Source: an uncultured Eubacteriales bacterium (lineage in GTDB: Bacteria; Bacillota; Clostridia; Oscillospirales; Oscillospiraceae). From it: a stretch of DNA of 5,546 bases. Made by a program: the position numbers and the translations under genes. Each line of letters opens with the position of its first letter. Positions within the stretch are counted from its first letter, which is position 1. Positions 4,107 to 5,546 of this stretch are shown one piece after another. The stretch spans positions 1-5,546 of the forward strand of contig URTG01000123.1 of assembly GCA_900550705.1 (NCBI GenBank), written 5' to 3'. A model generated the notes under the pieces. It had not been told where the DNA came from. It did not search any database and saw nothing but the letters and a program-made list of their open reading frames with translations.

Positions 4107-4802
4107 TCACCCCTTACGATTCAGTCGATACCCCGCCCCCCAGACGGTTTCGATGATGGTGGGCTTGGATGGGTCGTCCTCGATCTTGTCGCGGATGCGG
4201 CCGATGTGGACGGTGACGGTGGCGCTGTCCCCCACATAGTCATAGCCCCAGATGGTCTCGAACAGCTTTTCCTTGGAAAAGACGATGTCCGGGTGCTCGG
4301 CCAGGAATTTCAGCAGCTCGAATTCCCGGTTGGGCATTTTGATCTCCCGGCCGTGCTTCATCACCTTCCAGCTCTGGGGATGGATCTCCAGCCCGGCCAC
4401 GGGGATGACCTGGTCCTGGTCCCGGCCGCCCCGGGTGAGGCGCTGGTAGCGGCTGAGATGGGCCTTCATCCGGGCCACCAGCTCCGCGGGGTCGAAGGGC
4501 TTGGGGATGTAATCGTCCGCCCCCAGGCCCAGGCCGCGGATTTTATCCACCGACTCCGACCGGGCGGTGACCATCAAAATGGGAATGTCGATCCTGTCCC
4601 GGACCAGGCGGCACACGTCGTACCCCCCGCAGCCGGGGAGCATCAGGTCCAGCAGGATCAGGTCGTACTGGCCCGTCAGCGCCTGGGTCGCCGCCTCCTG
4701 GCCGTTTTCTACCACATAGACCTGGAACCCCTCGATTTCCAGGTAGTCCCGCTCCAGCATGGCGATTTCCAAATCGTCCTCTGCGATGAGAATGTTACGC
4801 AT
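4107..4802 (-). CDS. OmpR/PhoB-family response regulator
   Basis: A 231-residue two-domain transcription factor. The receiver domain (1-~118) has the acidic pocket E8-D9-D10, phosphoacceptor D52 in LILLDLMLPG, T79 in MVTA and K101 in YIPKPFDPAELVARMKAHL. The C-terminal winged helix (~133-229) has the OmpR-type blocks REFELLKFLAEHP, VFSKEKLFETIWGYDY, TVTVHIGRIRDKI and VWGAGYRL, so it binds DNA directly. The ATG at 4802 is chosen because AGGAGGGG lies 6 bases upstream and the receiver begins at once (MRNILIAEDD). The frame stays open farther upstream only as shadow of the kinase gene. It overlaps the kinase by 8 bases, so the two are coupled and are surely partners. The regulon is not evident; homologs of this type often control envelope or transport genes, which is inference only. 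Confidence 0.97.
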   Translation of the reverse strand: MRNILIAEDDLEIAMLERDYLEIEGFQVYVVENGQEAATQALTGQYDLILLDLMLPGCGGYDVCRLVRDRIDIPILMVTARSESVDKIRGLGLGADDYIPKPFDPAELVARMKAHLSRYQRLTRGGRDQDQVIPVAGLEIHPQSWKVMKHGREIKMPNREFELLKFLAEHPDIVFSKEKLFETIWGYDYVGDSATVTVHIGRIRDKIEDDPSKPTIIETVWGAGYRLNRKG

Positions 4803-5546
4803 TGACTTCCCCTCCTGTTGTCGCGTCCGGCTCCGGGCAGGGCAGGGCGATGGTAAAGACCAGGCCGCCGTCGTTCTCCGCCCGGATGTCGCCGCCGTGG
4901 GCCTGGATGATGTGCCGGACGATATACAGTCCCAGGCCGCTGCCCTCGCCGCCCCGGCTGCTGCGGGACTGGTCCCCCCGCCAGAACTGCTCGAACAGGT
5001 GGGGGAGCTGGTCCTCCGGCACGCCCCCGCCGTGGTCGGCAAAGCGGATACACTCCCGGTCCCGCTGCCGCCAGACGGTGAGGGTGAGCACCGGCGGGTC
5101 CATGCCCCCGTAGCGCAGGGCGTTCTCCTTCAGATTGGTCAGCACCCGGAGAAGCTGCTCCTGGTCGGCCCGCACCCGGTGAGGCCCGGGGGCGCGGTGA
5201 AGCTCCACCCGGCCCCCGGCGGCGGCCAGCTCCTCGCCGGTCTCCCGGGCGAAGGCGGCGATAAAATCGCCCAGGTCGGTGTCCGTGGGGAAGATGGGCA
5301 TCTCCCCCGTCTCTAATTTCGAAAAGTAGAACAGCCGCTGGAGCAGCCGCTCCATGTCGCAGGACTTGCGGTAGGCAATCTCCAGATACTGCTGGCGCTT
5401 CTCCGGGGTGTTGGCCACGCCGTCCTTCATGCCCTTGAGATAGCCCTTCACCGAGGTGAGGGGGGTCCGCAGGTCGTGGGAGATTCCGGCGACTAAATCG
5501 GTGCGGGCCCGCTGATAGGCGGCGGTTTTCTCCCGCTCGTCCAGCA
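4795..5546 (-). CDS. sensor histidine kinase, C-terminal catalytic part (5' end outside window)
   Basis: The frame is open from the window edge to TAA at 4795-4797 and gives 249 residues. The GTG at 5451 is internal, not a start. A HAMP-to-DHp linker is followed by the H box ISHDLRTPLTSVKGYLKGM, with phosphoacceptor His at visible residue 23, and a second DHp helix ends in LFYFSKLETGEM (71-82). The HATPase domain has the N box NLKENALRYG (137-146), G1 DHGGGVP (170-176), the F box LFEQFWRGD (183-191) and the G2 GSGLGLYIVR (201-210). All catalytic boxes are present. The sensor and membrane part lies beyond 5546, so the signal is unknown. It is transcribed ahead of its response regulator (kinase-first order, less common than regulator-first). 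The coupling by an 8-base overlap implies one operon whose promoter is outside the window. Confidence 0.96.
   Translation of the reverse strand, partial: LDEREKTAAYQRARTDLVAGISHDLRTPLTSVKGYLKGMKDGVANTPEKRQQYLEIAYRKSCDMERLLQRLFYFSKLETGEMPIFPTDTDLGDFIAAFARETGEELAAAGGRVELHRAPGPHRVRADQEQLLRVLTNLKENALRYGGMDPPVLTLTVWRQRDRECIRFADHGGGVPEDQLPHLFEQFWRGDQSRSSRGGEGSGLGLYIVRHIIQAHGGDIRAENDGGLVFTIALPCPEPDATTGGEVNA
4809..4816 (-). promoter_or_regulatory. strong ribosome site of the response regulator
   Basis: AGGAGGGG on the minus strand, 6 bases before ATG 4802, lies inside the last codons of the kinase gene. It fixes the regulator start. Confidence 0.8.

Noticed and set aside
4206..5316. Plus-strand ORFs opposite the response regulator and kinase.
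   Set aside because: They are shadows of well-recognised genes with all catalytic motifs on the minus strand, and no ribosome sites or domains support them.

Overview
The window looks like chromosome from a high-GC member of the Clostridia, most likely an Oscillospiraceae-type gut Firmicute (Flavonifractor, Oscillibacter and relatives). The evidence is GC-rich Firmicute-style genes with strong AGGAGG-like ribosome sites and GTG starts, a clostridial-type PssA and Psd pair, and an OmpR-family two-component system. The taxonomic call is an inference from sequence style, not from a marker gene.

Layout. Positions 1-750 (+) hold the 3' end of an RND-family efflux pump gene. A gap of about 120 bases with a possible promoter follows. 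Then comes a tight + strand operon: a TVP38/DedA-superfamily membrane protein (875-1453), phosphatidylserine synthase pssA (1475-2095), phosphatidylserine decarboxylase psd (2092-2937) and a PAP2/Aur1-like membrane enzyme (2937-3560). The last three genes overlap by 1-4 bases. Together they make phosphatidylethanolamine (PE) from CDP-diacylglycerol: PssA makes phosphatidylserine and Psd decarboxylates it. The DedA-superfamily protein is a good candidate for moving the product lipid across the membrane, by analogy with the Bacillus subtilis pssA-ybfM-psd operon. The PAP2 enzyme may act on a lipid phosphate or transfer a head group.

Positions 3557-3871 are visibly AT-richer and full of secondary structure. 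A 22-codon micro-ORF ends inside a perfect 16-bp inverted repeat. Facing it on the minus strand is a near-consensus sigma-A promoter (TTGACA, 17 bp, TATACT) that would transcribe an antisense RNA of about 100 nt ending at the same hairpin. This is the layout of a type I toxin-antitoxin locus of the holin-like-toxin kind, here probably with a decayed toxin. Two more hairpins follow, at 3763-3790 and 3809-3849.

The rest is on the minus strand. Reading in the direction of transcription there is a sensor histidine kinase cut by the window edge (5546-4795), an OmpR-family response regulator overlapping it by 8 bases (4802-4107), and the C-terminal two thirds of a RelE/ParE-type toxin without its N-terminus or an antitoxin (4081-3872). 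The stretch between the two convergent gene blocks therefore carries relics of two different toxin-antitoxin types.
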